From positions 17,621 through 81,620 of the forward strand of contig JAJVDF010000435.1 of the NCBI GenBank assembly GCA_022410635.1: a stretch of 64,000 bases of DNA, given 5' to 3'. Position numbers and translations under genes: made by a program. Shown here piece after piece: positions 1 to 10,815 of this stretch. Source of the DNA: Tretioscincus oriximinensis. Its lineage: Eukaryota > Chordata > Lepidosauria > Squamata > Gymnophthalmidae. Every line of letters starts with the position of its first letter. The first letter of the stretch is position 1. The notes beneath the pieces were generated by a model. That model searched no databases. It was not told the DNA's origin and saw nothing but the letters and a program-made list of their open reading frames with translations.

Positions 1-1540
1 CACAGAGAGGCCCCTGATCCTTTGTATTGTGTGATGTCAGGATGTGAAGTAGAAATAGGGCCACAAATATTTCACAGCTGGGATCATACCTATTTGCCTC
101 TCCCTCTTATCAGGACCATTCTAGAGTAGAAGAGGTGAATTAGAGATGGAATAAGAACTAAGCAGATACACACTAATGTCTCTAAAGCACTTTTAAATAC
201 TTTTTATTCCAAAATGTGAAGGTTAAAAAAAATGCATTCATGCATGCAGAACGGCAGGAATCCAAGCTGAAGGGAGAGCAAGCTTATGTTTTGCTGGCTT
301 TGCGGGCAGTCATATTCAATTAATGGGAGGATGAGCATTTAAAATATATATATGAACTTTAAGTGTTGATAAGAAGTGCATTAAAGAGGTCTTAAAGGCA
401 TGCAGGGAATAGATTAAAGACTTGCCTACTCAACCATCATGAGAACTTCTTGCGCTATTAATTCAACTCAAACTTTACTGAATTACTCATGCAAAAGGCC
501 CTGAGAAGATTTTGCAAAATGTCAGGAAAGCTTGGCCCCACTATGACTCCCATTAGATTTACTATAGCTCTTTTCAGTCATCACCTTAAGGGATTAAACA
601 GTGAACAAGTCAAGGGTGGGCACACACAAGGATTTATCAGGCATATAAACACATTTCCAGCTTTTTCTGAATAATGGCATGATTTCTAAGAACAAAAAGT
701 GTAAATATCTGAAAGTGTATTCATGTCTGAGCATGTGNAGGCTTGCATTACATAGCAGTAATGTCTGCAATATTACAGTAGTGCACACCGATTTTTTTAG
801 TTAGATTTTGATAATATTTACTGTGGTTAAAGATTATGGGATTTGTGGGTAAAAGTTATGAAATGTTTACTCTTTGTGCAGACAGAGAAAACAGTTAAAG
901 GATTGCCCTTCCTGAAAACATTTACTCATGGACAGTGGGCAAATTTATCATTAACATAAACACACTGAAATNCTCAGATACATGCCTTTTTATTAGATCT
1001 GAAGTTCACACATACAATCTAACTTACCTCTCAGCATTCTCTGACAGATATCTCTTTCTGTGTCTGTTACCTGACAGCATTCTTTGTCAGTATTTGTAAC
1101 ATTAACAGTATTTGTAGCAATGATCTCAGATTGGAATCAGAAAGCGATGCATGGTGCCCTAGTTGTGAGGTTTCTTTTAATATTTCTAAATCAGAATTTG
1201 ATCTACTGCAGGCCACCAATGCTTTCATCCTTTCCCAATATTATGAATGACTCTCACAAGAAAGAACTTATAGTCAGCCTTTATTATTCATGAGAGTTAA
1301 GTTCCAAGAAAGCACTACTGACATTAATACAATAACTTTAAAATGTTGTTGAAATCATTAATAGTTTTGTACCCTTCTTCCCGCCCCATTTCCTACCCCT
1401 TGAAGCTGCATGCTGTGTGAAAGCCAACCATCCCAATTAGAAGGAATGTATCATTCTTTGAGCCAAAGATATATAACTGCTGGAACATCTACTGACATTA
1501 CTCGGAGTGTAACGAATGAATGTGATTTAAAGAAAGCCTG
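1..1540. other. AT-rich sequence, nothing recognised
   Basis: I see no long open frame, terminal inverted repeat, SINE promoter box or LINE motif here. Short frames of about 60-70 codons are the kind expected by chance in AT-rich DNA. Confidence 0.5.
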
Positions 1541-1559
1541 AAGAAAAAAGAAGAACCAA

Positions 1560-1631
1560 ATTGGTCTTTCTGGAGCTACTGGACCTGCTGGTGCTATTGG
1601 TGCTCTTGGATCCAGAGGTGCTTGTGGAAAC
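1560..1631 (+). pseudogene. Collagen-like Gly-X-Y fragment
   Basis: Read from 1563 in the plus frame, glycine codons fall at every third codon from 1563 to 1626, giving seven consecutive Gly-X-Y triplets plus an eighth glycine. The frame hits TGA at 1641 and loses the glycine period at 1635. There is no AG directly before the first Gly codon and no GT donor after the last, so it does not look like a functional fibrillar-collagen exon, which normally starts with an intact Gly codon. It may be a decayed collagen exon or a captured coding fragment. A chance periodic sequence is less likely but cannot be excluded. The minus-strand frame across it is a shadow. Confidence 0.3.
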
Positions 1632-1641
1632 ATAAATGGGT

Positions 1642-2131
1642 GACTTGGCAGCCAGAGCGAGAATTCCGAAAAGCAATATCAGCAACATTCTTTTGATAAG
1701 AGACATCGGATAAGTAATGATGTACGTTAAGCAGAACATCCTGTAAAAACCAGAAGATACTGGCTGAGATAGCTGTAAAAGGAAAATCTCTTGAACATTC
1801 CAGAATGAAGGAGTCAAGAACTTAACTGTGCATGACCGAATTCTGATATAAGAGAAACAGCATTATGGGCCAAAAATTGTGATCCTGAACAGCTGCAACA
1901 GTCACCCACCGCCCCTACGAAGGACTGATCAATCTTCGGGAGTGGCTTTTGTGAGTATTAAGTGTGAATGGTGTGTGTATGAGGCCTCTTGATGATTGTA
2001 CTTGTGTTAATGTTACATGAAAGGTGTTAAAAATCCAGATCTAGTTTCTCTGTGACTTATATGGGCCTTTTTGGGAGGCGATCTGAATTACCACTCTTTC
2101 TGAATTACGAACCTTTGTTCATTNATGACAG
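1642..2131. other. Unclassified spacer
   Basis: No element recognised between the collagen-like fragment and the SINE. A short GC-richer patch near 1900-1945 has no identifiable structure. Confidence 0.4.
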
Positions 2132-2330
2132 GGGCCACTTTGATGTAATGGTTAGAATGCTGGACTCTTATCTGGTAGTCTCCTGGTTCGAGTCCACACT
2201 CCTCCATGAAGCTAGTTGGGTGACCTTAGGCCAATCACAGTTCTTTAGAACTCTCTCAACCCCACCTACTTCACAGGATGTTTGTTGTAGAGAAAGCAAC
2301 ACAAGGTATGTGCACCACTCTGTGGTGAAA
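2132..2330 (+). mobile_element. tRNA-derived SINE, family A
   Basis: The head resembles a tRNA gene. An A-box-like stretch (GTAATGGTTAGA) is followed by a perfect B-box motif GGTTCGAGTCC at 2185-2195. The body then matches the reverse complement of the copies at 53.5 kb and 55.0 kb, including the shared string AACTCTCTCA and the CCCCACCTACTTCACAGG segment. This copy seems to lack the L2-like tail seen at 54.95 kb, so it is 3' truncated or decayed. SINEs of this type are transcribed by RNA polymerase III from the internal A and B boxes and mobilised by a partner LINE. Confidence 0.65.
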
Positions 2331-2334
2331 ATAG

Positions 2335-3500
2335 CATGTTAAGTTATTTTTGTCAGGTTTATGAAAGGGTTAACCTTTTTTACTTTCACTTTTATTGCTG
2401 CGTTCTAGCAGTTTGCGCGCCTACTTGCTTTATGACTATTGGATGTGGTTCAACCTTTGGTCATGCCTGGGGAGGAGTGAAGAATAGGTTTATAAGCTGT
2501 TGGTTGTCCGTTAAGAGTGCTCTACTTCTTTGATTGATTGCTCAATTGGTGTTGGCTTGCTGAGATAATTTTGCCTGCTTTTGCCTTCAAGAAACTGACA
2601 GATTACAGAACCCTTTGCTCTATCTATTCTCTCTACAGACACTCCATTATAAGCTAACAATTTGTTGTTATCGTCGTCGTTGGTGTTTGTAATGTGACAC
2701 AAATAGCAAGGGTGAAGTTACATACTGTCTTTCACAAATATGAGAGGCTCACTGTTTTTAAAGCTGCAAAGATGGAGAGACAGCATTTAAAAATTGAAAA
2801 CTGTAGCCATAAAGAAACATTTGATAAACCCCTGCAGTATGCAATATATGCAAAAGACAGATTCCTGGTGTCATTTAGAATTTTAACCCTTGTTGAAGTT
2901 AAATTTGAATAGCTAGCACAAGCTCACACATTTCTTCAGAATATTTTAATTTGAAAACTGAAAATCAAATACACAACTGAAAAAATTATTATTATTTTAA
3001 ATGAAGCATGACAAATTCTCCAGATAAGCAGAAACTGGTTTGTCTGAAATATAATTGTTTCCAGTCTGAAAGCTTCTTGGTTATACAAGTGGAAATATGG
3101 ATAGCCACAAATAAAACCATTCAATGGAATTTTAAAAGGAGAAGGTTTTCATTTGATAATACCTTTTAGAACACTGCACCTCAAATTTGAGTCTGGTCAA
3201 TTACAGGTTTCCTGTGGAAATGTATAAAAAGGATACCAAGGCTTCTTATTCTTCATAGACAATTTCTTTTTCTGCATACTTGTCAAAGCTCATGGTAAAC
3301 CTTCACTCTGATTCATGACAGAAAAAGGATGCTATATAACTGCAGATTAGAAAAGGAACTCATGAGTTTAGTAGAGAAAAAGTGGCATTTACAGAAACTT
3401 TGGAATGTGTTTCACCATTTTAAAATGTTCTTTTTGCCTTTAGGATTTGACTTTGTTTAAATCATTGTGCAATCTCCCATTCAANGAGTTTTAAAATTGT
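2335..3500. other. Unclassified AT-rich sequence
   Basis: Nothing recognised. There is no TIR, SINE box or LINE motif, and only chance-length reading frames. Confidence 0.45.
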
Positions 3501-4120
3501 TCAGGTATTTATCAAAGCAGTGAATGATAAAGCCACAGTAATCCATGCTCTGGTAACTTCCAGATTGGACTATTGTAATGCACTCTATATGGGGCTGCCC
3601 TTGCAAATGGTTTGGACGTTGCAGCTGGTGCAGAATATAGCAGCTNGACTACTGACCAGAACGCTGGCCGCACACACATCACGCCAGTCTTGAAAGAGCT
3701 GCACTGGCTGCCAATTTGCTACTGATCCCCATTCAAGGTGTTGACTTTAACTTGTAAGGCCCTAAATAATCTGGGCCCCAAATATACAAAGGAACACCTT
3801 CTACCATACCAACCTGCCTGTGCCTTAAGATCTGCTGGGGAGGCCCTCCTGGTTGTACCACTCCTTTCAACAGGTAAGGGAGTAGGAACCCAGTGTTGAG
3901 CCTTCTAGGTGGTTGCCNCCAGTCTATGGAATAGTCTCTCCCTCGAGGTGCATTTGTCATCATCACTGTATTCTTTTAGAAAGTCTTTGAAGATGCACCT
4001 TTTCAACCTAGCCTTTGCCTGAAATGTTGTTTCTCTTTCGACTTTTAGAGATTTTTTTNANTNTTTTTTTATTACCCTGAGACCTTNGGGTATAGGGTGG
4101 GGTATAAATATAAAAAAATG
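3500..4120 (+). mobile_element. L2-clade LINE, 3' end of ORF2 and tail
   Basis: The first part translates to the typical L2 reverse-transcriptase C-terminal region, with the motif VTSRLDYCNALYMGLP near 3548-3595 and LQLVQNIAARLLT shortly after. Downstream frames carry stops and shifts, so the copy is dead. The 3' end near 4075-4115 reads CCCTGAGACCTT, then a GGGTGGGGTATAAATATAAA tail. L2 elements usually end in short A/T-rich repeats. The same tail caps the family A SINE at 54.95 kb, which points to L2 as its mobilising partner. Confidence 0.75.
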
Positions 4121-5345
4121 ATTTCATGGGGATGCAAGAGAGGGGGCCACTGTTGCACCACACTTATATGCCTTAGACATGAAGATTCCTACCACTTCCT
4201 ACTGAGGCTATGTTTAAACTTAACAAAAGGGTGCCTCATAGGCCCTTCATAAAGGCAGAGGCTGTGTTTTGTCATAAGAAAAGAGAAGGCTCAGTGATAC
4301 CTGAAAGAGTATTCCTAGGCTTTCTTTGTGGGTTGAACAGAAGCTNACTTAGAAGATAACAAAAATACAAATGAGATAAGCAAGTTAAATAAACAATATC
4401 AAGGATGAAAGAAGAGCCGAATAGTTATACATGAAACAAGGTCAAACAAGCCAGGAAATCTGCCAGAAAAGCTAGATAACTCACACGCTTGAGTACAAAA
4501 TTTGTCTCTAGCAACTTGCTGGCAGCTGAGGATGGTTTATATAGCATTCCTCCAAGATTAGCTGAGTATGGTGAAGCTGCACCTGCTGTTTCTTGCTTGT
4601 TAGCAACTCTTTAACCCTTTCCAGCCTGAGACTTCCCCATGCTCAATCCTCAAGGCTTGAATCCTGCTCCAACTCAAGCCTTACCATGACAGTGATAAGG
4701 ACAGCATCCAATCAGAAGGCTGAACATGCCATCGGGTTCACAGAGATATTAAATAAATGTTCACTGCAGTAATGCAGACTAAGAACATGTGCAAATAAGA
4801 GACTAATGCCTGGATGGGAGCGCCATCAAGACGACCCAGACATACATGCTCATGGTTTGCTAGTGGCAACTCACTAAAACCCTCCTTTACTCCATGAGTT
4901 TTGAGAGCGGATATATTCCGGATATTGGTGTAGCACCACAAATCTGCTCCCAAAAGTTGCCATTTACTGCTGGGTGAGATCTCGGCTGAAATTGCACAAA
5001 ATCATGCTCCTGGCAGTGAATTAGGGAGGCATCACACAGGAGCATCAGCACGATAGCAGTGTCCTGCATGTTGCCATTAGAACGGCGTACGTCCCACGAG
5101 TAGGGCACCGCTGCAACCTCATCACAAGAACCCAGGTGGGAGTGATGGTTTATATCTGGGATATCCCATATCCGAGGTTATAAGCCTTTGTTTGTACAGG
5201 GCCTAAGAAGTACATGAAAGCAGATTGGTTATTCCAGTTATAAATTAAATAGTGGATTTAATCCACTTGTTTGGATGGGGCCTGAGTCTGAACACAGCCA
5301 TAGACATTTTTCTGCAGTAGGTCTTATTCTGAATATATGTCAGAA
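4121..5345. other. Unclassified stretch with scattered CpG
   Basis: No coding region. From about 4740 to 5210 CpG dinucleotides are more frequent than in the surroundings, and short palindromes such as GGGATATCCC (near 5158) occur. The stretch ends with GTACAGGGCCTAAG near 5206, which resembles the right terminus of the Harbinger-like MITEs described elsewhere, but I could not find a convincing left partner. It may be an old MITE. Confidence 0.3.
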
Positions 5346-5412
5346 TATATTCTTCGGGAGTTGTTCTTAACCACCTTGAGTATAGGGTTGTATTGAAATG
5401 TAAATAAACAAA
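5346..5412 (+). repeat. L2/SINE-type 3' tail relic
   Basis: The string AACCACCTTGAGTATAGGG, followed by a TGTAAATAAAC end, resembles the 3' tail of L2-mobilised elements in this window (compare 4075-4115 and 38280-38327). Only the tail is recognisable. Confidence 0.4.
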
Positions 5413-6040
5413 ATTTTATGCAAATATAGAAAAGGTTAATAAAGACAGCTGAGAAAGCTTGTGTGATGAGGTAATATCCAGGCTCAAACTGCTCCATGCA
5501 AATAGCTATGAATAAGATGGAAGTTTCTCAGGCAGTTGTTGTTGACAACTGACCCTAACTAGTTTGCATTTATCTCTGTCTATGTCCGGTATGCATAGCT
5601 TTTATTCTAGTTATTAATTGTGGAAGTTCTTGTGTTTTCTATTGGTTGTTTATTTTTGTGTGGTGTGTTGCATATCTAAGATTCAAGGTTTCCTTGGTTG
5701 TGTTGCCAGTTGAAATATATTCCCCCTCCCCCAAGAAATAACTGCAGATGATTTGGCAGCATATAAGAATTCAGAGATGACAGCACTGTTAGTACAAGCT
5801 GTAAATACAGCCTGACTTTCTTTCATTGAACATAGAAATTATGAAAGCCAGATAGAAGGCTCCAGGGATTCAAGGAAATTCCACTTACTTCTAAGATTCC
5901 TTTAAATGTTTGCATCTTAAAAATATACGTGTACTAGAATTAATTCCGTGTAGCAATTAAGAAGTTGCATTAAAATAGTCACCCTTGTTTATTACATTCT
6001 TAAGCTATACTTAAATCGACTGTCCAGTTGGAATACAATC
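5413..6040. other. Unclassified AT-rich sequence
   Basis: Nothing recognised. Confidence 0.4.
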
Positions 6041-6049
6041 AAACACTTA

Positions 6050-6250
6050 CTTTGCTCTTTCAACCAGCAGGATTTGAGTCAAACACCTTCAGACATCATT
6101 GAACTTGAATCAAGCAGGCTGTGTTTGCTGTGTTCATTTGAATATTCCTTTGGTTTAATTGCTAGCTGTGTTTTCAAATAAAAAAGGTGTTGAACAATGC
6201 CTTTGTTCAATTTGAACAGGTTTGAACTCTACCAATTCAACACACCTTTG
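6050..6250. repeat. Degenerate TTCAA/TTGAA-rich repeat
   Basis: Repeated quasi-palindromic words built on TTCAAATTGAA and GAACTTGAA occur through this stretch. A similar texture is seen at 49225-49570, so this may be a diverged member of the same dispersed repeat. No clean termini were found. Confidence 0.25.
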
Positions 6251-7266
6251 CTTAAGAAAACATTTTCAGAAGCAGAGTGGATATTCGTTTCCAGCTTCAG
6301 CCCAAAGCAGCAGTGTTTGTTGTTGTTGCTGCTATTATTATATCATCCATGACTAGAAGCGTGATCCAAGGTTTCAGGACAATGTCTTCATTAACTAACA
6401 AACCTTTGGTATAAGATGCCATGGCTGGACTTCAGATTTTCCCCTTGCAAAACATGAGCTGTTATCACAGAGTCACTGGNTGTCTGCAGAATGCTCTCTT
6501 TGCTTTAAGTGTTCTCCTTGTGGACAAATAAAATTTTTGGAAAGATTCGTTTTCAATTGTTTGAATTGTGTTTCCCCAATCACATATGCAACAAAATTTA
6601 TCCTGGTTTACCCCAGTGAGATGCTTTCAAGGCTTTTAAATTGCTTGTAAAACAAAATGCAGTTATATGTGTAAATATGTGAGACTCCTAGAAGTGTATA
6701 AAGAATTCCCTAATAAACTCTCTATAACACTCACCAAAAACAAAGAAAATAAGAACAGCTTTTTAATGCAGCTTAGAGCCAAATTTAAAAATGTTAATTT
6801 GTCCTAGTTTTATTCATCTCCCAGAACTTAATATGCATTCCTTAATTATTCAGAGTCTGAATAGCTATAAAAATGTGGGCAGATCATTTGGTGGTTATTA
6901 CAAGTTTTTTATTTTTATTATTACTTCCTTAGTAACAACAAACTTTAGCAAATGGCAACAATTACCTCTATATTAGCATCATAATATCTCATTATAATTT
7001 TTTTAATTCTAGGGAGATGACAGGAAAGATATAATTTGTTAGACCTTCCTGTATATTCAGCTTCAAGAAACAGAAACTACCTTTCAAAAAATGCTATAGA
7101 GAGTAGTTAATTTTGACGCGTGCAATTTTGACAGCAGCATATTGTCAGTGATTTTCAGAACAACTTCCTTTCACAAGCTGAGATGCAAGGGCTTCATTTC
7201 GAAGTGACCAGATATNTTCCCAAGCTGATTATCCCTCCCATAGAAAAAAACTTTTAAAAGCCGCAT
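6251..7266. other. Unclassified; short TTG/TTA run
   Basis: A short TTG/CTG/TTA microsatellite lies near 6316-6342. The remainder is AT-rich with nothing recognised. Confidence 0.4.
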
Positions 7267-7760
7267 TTGAACTGCATGGGGGGAAAAGGGTGTGAAAGCT
7301 GTGTGCTTTTGTTCAATGTGCACATGATTTCTATTAAATCCAAATGGGATCCGCTTACATCATGTGACATTTCAAAAGCCACACATTTCCAGGGTGCACT
7401 TAACTCATGTCCCATTAAGTGTATTCTGTCAACAATTTTGCTTTTGGACTCTGGTCAGACAGCTGGCCAATCAAAGGGAGGCTAGTCTTTAGAGATGGTT
7501 TACACAGCAGCAGGTAGCTGTGGATCTCCCCGTTGCTTCAGCTGCCTTACAATTTCAAATGTCCCACCACTGCTCCAACATGGGACATTTGAACTGCTTT
7601 CACAGGGAGCTCAAAGTACAGGGAAAATTGCAGCAATCTGCTGCCATGGACCCCCTAGCATGGATCTTTGGGTTTGCTTCTAGCTCTAATAGAAGTCAAA
7701 AGCAGGCCCCAGGAGGGCAATCACTGCTTTCATGGAAGTGGAAACTTATGGCCTACTGAT
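7267..7760 (+). repeat. Unclassified dispersed repeat, family R2
   Basis: This shares a long, gapped resemblance with 22836-23262 and, over its first part, with 33228-33430. Landmarks in order are GGGGAAAAGGGTGTGAAAG, a CACATTTCC-type segment, a GTCCCATTAAGTGTATTCTG segment, and CACCACTGCTCCAACATGGG. The copy at 22.8 kb starts with GGTTGCCTTCCCACT, which resembles the Harbinger-like MITE terminus. Open frames inside are short and not shared between copies, so I treat it as non-coding. Confidence 0.5.
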
Positions 7761-7764
7761 TTGC

Positions 7765-8271
7765 AACCACATTGTGGAGGGAACCAGAGAAAACAGCAAG
7801 GTGGATTTAAATCCCGTTCACTGCTTTCCAATTCAGATTCCCACCCAGTGCATATCCAACCCAAGTGTGTCTTCTTATAAGCCCATTTTTAGCTGAAATT
7901 CTCTACTCTGTTGTACTCTAGCCTTTTTGTGCATTCTACATCCCTGGATGAAAACATGTAGAATTCAGAAGTTCTGAAACACATTATTTGAATTTTCTGC
8001 AGGAATCTTTCAATAGCACAATAATTATTCAGATTGTTTAAATGCAATCCTCACAAGGCAAGTTTAAGAATACTTTTGGGGTGATTGGAAAATAGTAACA
8101 TAAATAGCATTGTGAATTCCCTGTTTCTCCTAATTGCTTGGACAATTCCCCATCAAAGTGTGAAAAGGCCCTAGATCTTCTATGCTCTTTATCCCAATCT
8201 TCATATTGGGGCTTCAGCTTTGGAAACTCAAAGTAAGCATCATCAGTTACACCCCACTTGAATTATGACAT
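7765..8271. other. Unclassified spacer
   Basis: Nothing recognised. Confidence 0.4.
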
Positions 8272-8325
8272 GAATGAAGTAGTTACCCTCACATGTAAGA
8301 ATGAAGTAGTTACCCTCACATGTAA
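8272..8325. repeat. Tandem duplication, 27 bp x 2
   Basis: Two perfect copies of a 27-bp unit beginning GAATGAAGTAGTTACC lie head to tail at 8272-8298 and 8299-8325. The lack of any mismatch implies a recent slippage event. Confidence 0.9.
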
Positions 8326-8661
8326 GAATTTGGTTATTGTATCCTGGTAAATTTTACTTATATGTGCTCAAGCCACCAAAGAAGAACTCTCTTGTCAAAC
8401 CATGTTTGGTTGAACTGTATGAGATAATCACCAATCACAGCTTTAGAAAAAAAACACCACTTTTTATGACATTTGAACATAGTATATCCTTGATATAAGC
8501 ATTTGAAACGGTTTTGGATATGAACTGCTAATTCTTGCAAATTTGTAACCTAAGATCTATATGGCTTATTTGAACTGCTTTACTCTAACTGTGATAGCTT
8601 TTCTTTGATATATCAAGGCTTTTTGCTATTGGGATAATTATTCCCCTCTATTCATAGAGAA
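8326..8661. other. Unclassified spacer
   Basis: Nothing recognised before the left terminus of the TIR element at 8662. Confidence 0.4.
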
Positions 8662-9089
8662 AGGCTACATCCCCACCTGTTCGTTTGCCCAGCTTTAAAA
8701 ATACTTAAAAATGCATTAGCTGCTAGTCCCCATTTTAGCTCACCATTCAGCTGTTGCCTCTCTCTTCTGCCTTCGAATGAAGAGCCCCAGAAGGAACTGC
8801 TGCACTTTCCTAATCACAGTTCCCAGAATTCTCTGTGACCTGCTTACAATTCCCAGACAGTCTCTGTGCTCTAAGAGCCAATGAGACTTTTACAGTTTGC
8901 ATACAAAAGATTTTGCTTTCGGAATTTACAAAATGGCGGCTGTTAAAATCGGATGCTACGAGGTGGTTATTTACTGTGCAATAAAGAGCTTTAAAGTGTG
9001 TGAAAGGCTGGATACGCATGATTCCATGCAATCCAACGAATGTAAAATCACCTCCAAAGTAGAGTATCTCAGGTGTGGGGATACAGCCT
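8662..9089 (-). mobile_element. Harbinger-like MITE, family R4
   Basis: The left end reads AGGCTACATCCCCACC and the right end GTGGGGATACAGCCT, which are inverted repeats of each other. The body, read on the minus strand, aligns along its length with 31270-31812. Shared landmarks include ATGCGTATCCAGC (ATGCATATCCAGC in the other copy) and the CATTTTGTA and GTGCAGCAGTTCCTTCTGGG regions. The 207-codon minus frame over this region is a composite of this repeat and the neighbouring CR1, not a gene. The two flanks here do not preserve an obvious 3-bp duplication. Confidence 0.6.
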
Positions 9090-9164
9090 ACATTTCGATT
9101 TAATTCATATCCTGATTTATTCATTAATTTTGTTGTGGTCAGCTCGAAAGAGGATGTTCTGACT

Positions 9165-9567
9165 GAGGTGATCTGATTGTACAAAATCATACATGGGATG
9201 TATAGGGTGAATAGAAAAAAAATGTTTTCTCTGTCACATAACACTAGAACCAGAGGGTACTGCTTGAAATTGATGGGAAGTAAAATGAGAACAAAGTATA
9301 TTTTCACCCAGAGGGTCATCGGTCTATGGAATTTACTTCCAGAAGAGGTGGTGGTAGCTAACAGCTTGGATAGCTTCAAGACAGGACTAGACAGGACTTT
9401 ATGGAGCCACAGGTAGTGCTCCTGAAATGCCATTTGCAGGGAGTCATGAACAGGTGCATATTTTGCTTTCCTCTGTTCAGACTGCCCAGGTGCATCTGGT
9501 GGGCCTCTGTGTAAGACAGAATGCTGGACTAGATGGGCTCTGGCCTGATTCAGATGTTCTTATGTGA
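9165..9567 (+). mobile_element. CR1-type LINE, 3' end (octamer subfamily)
   Basis: The 5'-truncated copy begins in the ORF2 C-terminal region (GTGATCTGATTG) and carries the conserved TQRVIGLWNLLPEEVVVANS coding string near 9308-9362. About 75 bp covering the stop codon and early 3' UTR are missing at 9395-9405. The remaining 3' UTR is typical (GGGCCTCTGTGTAAGACAG) and ends in ATGTTCTTATG, the octamer-type terminus shared by most CR1 copies here. Confidence 0.8.
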
Positions 9568-9571
9568 TACC

Positions 9572-9912
9572 AGGTTTACCAGATAAAATCTGGGATAAAA
9601 GTTTACACCTTTAATAATTACCAGACCTAAGCTATATCCAGACATTACTTACTTATTACACTATAGTTTGATATTCTGGAAAAAGCATGAATATAGCAGA
9701 ATAAATCTATCCAGACAGTGCATTATTCTGGAATACCCCACTATAGTGGAATAAGTTGCATGTGGATGCAGTCNAAATCTTGGATAAAGGTTATACCTTT
9801 AATGGCTAAAGAAGTGGGAAGTTTTCACCAGGTGTAGCTTCTAATGGTTGCAGCACAGGCCATTGACACAAAGGTGTCAACATTTTGTTCCAGATTCTCT
9901 CTGATAACCCTA
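9572..9912 (+). mobile_element. MITE family R5 with nested insertion
   Basis: The ends AGGTTTACCAGATA and CTGATAACCCT form a terminal inverted repeat. The core string TTTTCACCAGGTGTAGCTTC is shared with copies at 13.4 kb and 40.4 kb. The copy is split by a second element at 9638-9774. The flanks of the insertion repeat the phrase GGATAAAAGTTTACACCTTT / GGATAAAGGTTATACCTTT. Confidence 0.45.
9638..9774. mobile_element. Harbinger-like MITE nested in R5
   Basis: It begins TAAGCTATATCCAGAC and ends TGTGGATGCAGTC, matching the shared terminus seen on other MITEs in this window. It sits inside the R5 element, so it is the younger insertion. Confidence 0.4.
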
Positions 9913-9934
9913 TGCTATAATCCACGAAGTTGAC

Positions 9935-10815
9935 AGAAAATAGCTAACTTCCCGAGCCATTTCCCTCATATCTCACAGCCAAACTATAATTTTGAAACTG
10001 GGAGGGCTTCATTCCTCACCATTATAGCTTACAAGAGAACAAGACCAACACACAAAGACACCATGGTTCCTCCTCTGAGAGCAGAGCAAATATACCTCCA
10101 GCATGTGCTACAATTGCCCATTGTACAAAGATGCAGCTAANCTTACCTTTTTTTTTACATTCAGAATATTAAAAATATTTTTAAAAAATGCCCTAGAATT
10201 TGTGGCTACCCTTTCCCCAATGAACCTTTTATGTAAGCAGATTGATTCCCATGTAAGCATTTTATGTAAGCATGAAGCTACCTAACTATTATGTTCAGAA
10301 CAGGGGGGAAATTATACGTGTATAGTTCATTCCAATCCATTAGGTGAAGAAGAAGGAGGGCGTTCATAATCTGCAGTGCTGACTGTAAGAAGAAGTATAT
10401 GCATGTTAGTTTTAAGAACAAATGTGACAAGCAAGGCATTCATTGCAGTGATAGATTATTGGGAATGACTACCTACAATAAAAGCAACAGACTGGAAAAT
10501 ATATTTTCAAAGGATTTCATTTTGGATGCACAGGTACTGAATATAATGGAGGAAGGTTCCCAGGCTGACTTCCTTGGATAGTAGAGAAGAGCTTTTATGT
10601 GCTTTCTGCTATTATATATGGTAATCATGTTATTAGCTGAACAGTAAGTGAAAAAAACAACACTCTGCAGTTCCAAAATTGCTTTGCTCTCAGATCAGAT
10701 TGTCAGCTTGACTCCCGTATTACCATCTTCCAAGCTTTTTGATATCATGCTTGCTTGTATACTTCATTAACCCTCCTGTTTTCTTGCTATGGGAATAAGA
10801 AGATGCTACATAGAG
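9935..10815. other. Unclassified AT-rich sequence
   Basis: Nothing recognised. Frames of about 60 codons occur on both strands and look like chance. Confidence 0.4.

Noticed and set aside
2132..2200. A functional tRNA gene
   Set aside because: A and B boxes are present, but the body continues into a SINE with copies elsewhere, and no cloverleaf with a proper acceptor stem is evident.
8272..8325. CRISPR-like direct repeats
   Set aside because: There are only two head-to-tail copies with no spacers, and the window is eukaryotic.
8810..9433. Longest minus-strand frame apart from the LINE remnants (207 codons)
   Set aside because: It is a composite of the antisense of a CR1 3' end and the R4 MITE. 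It has no conserved domain, and the R4 copy at 31 kb does not keep the frame.
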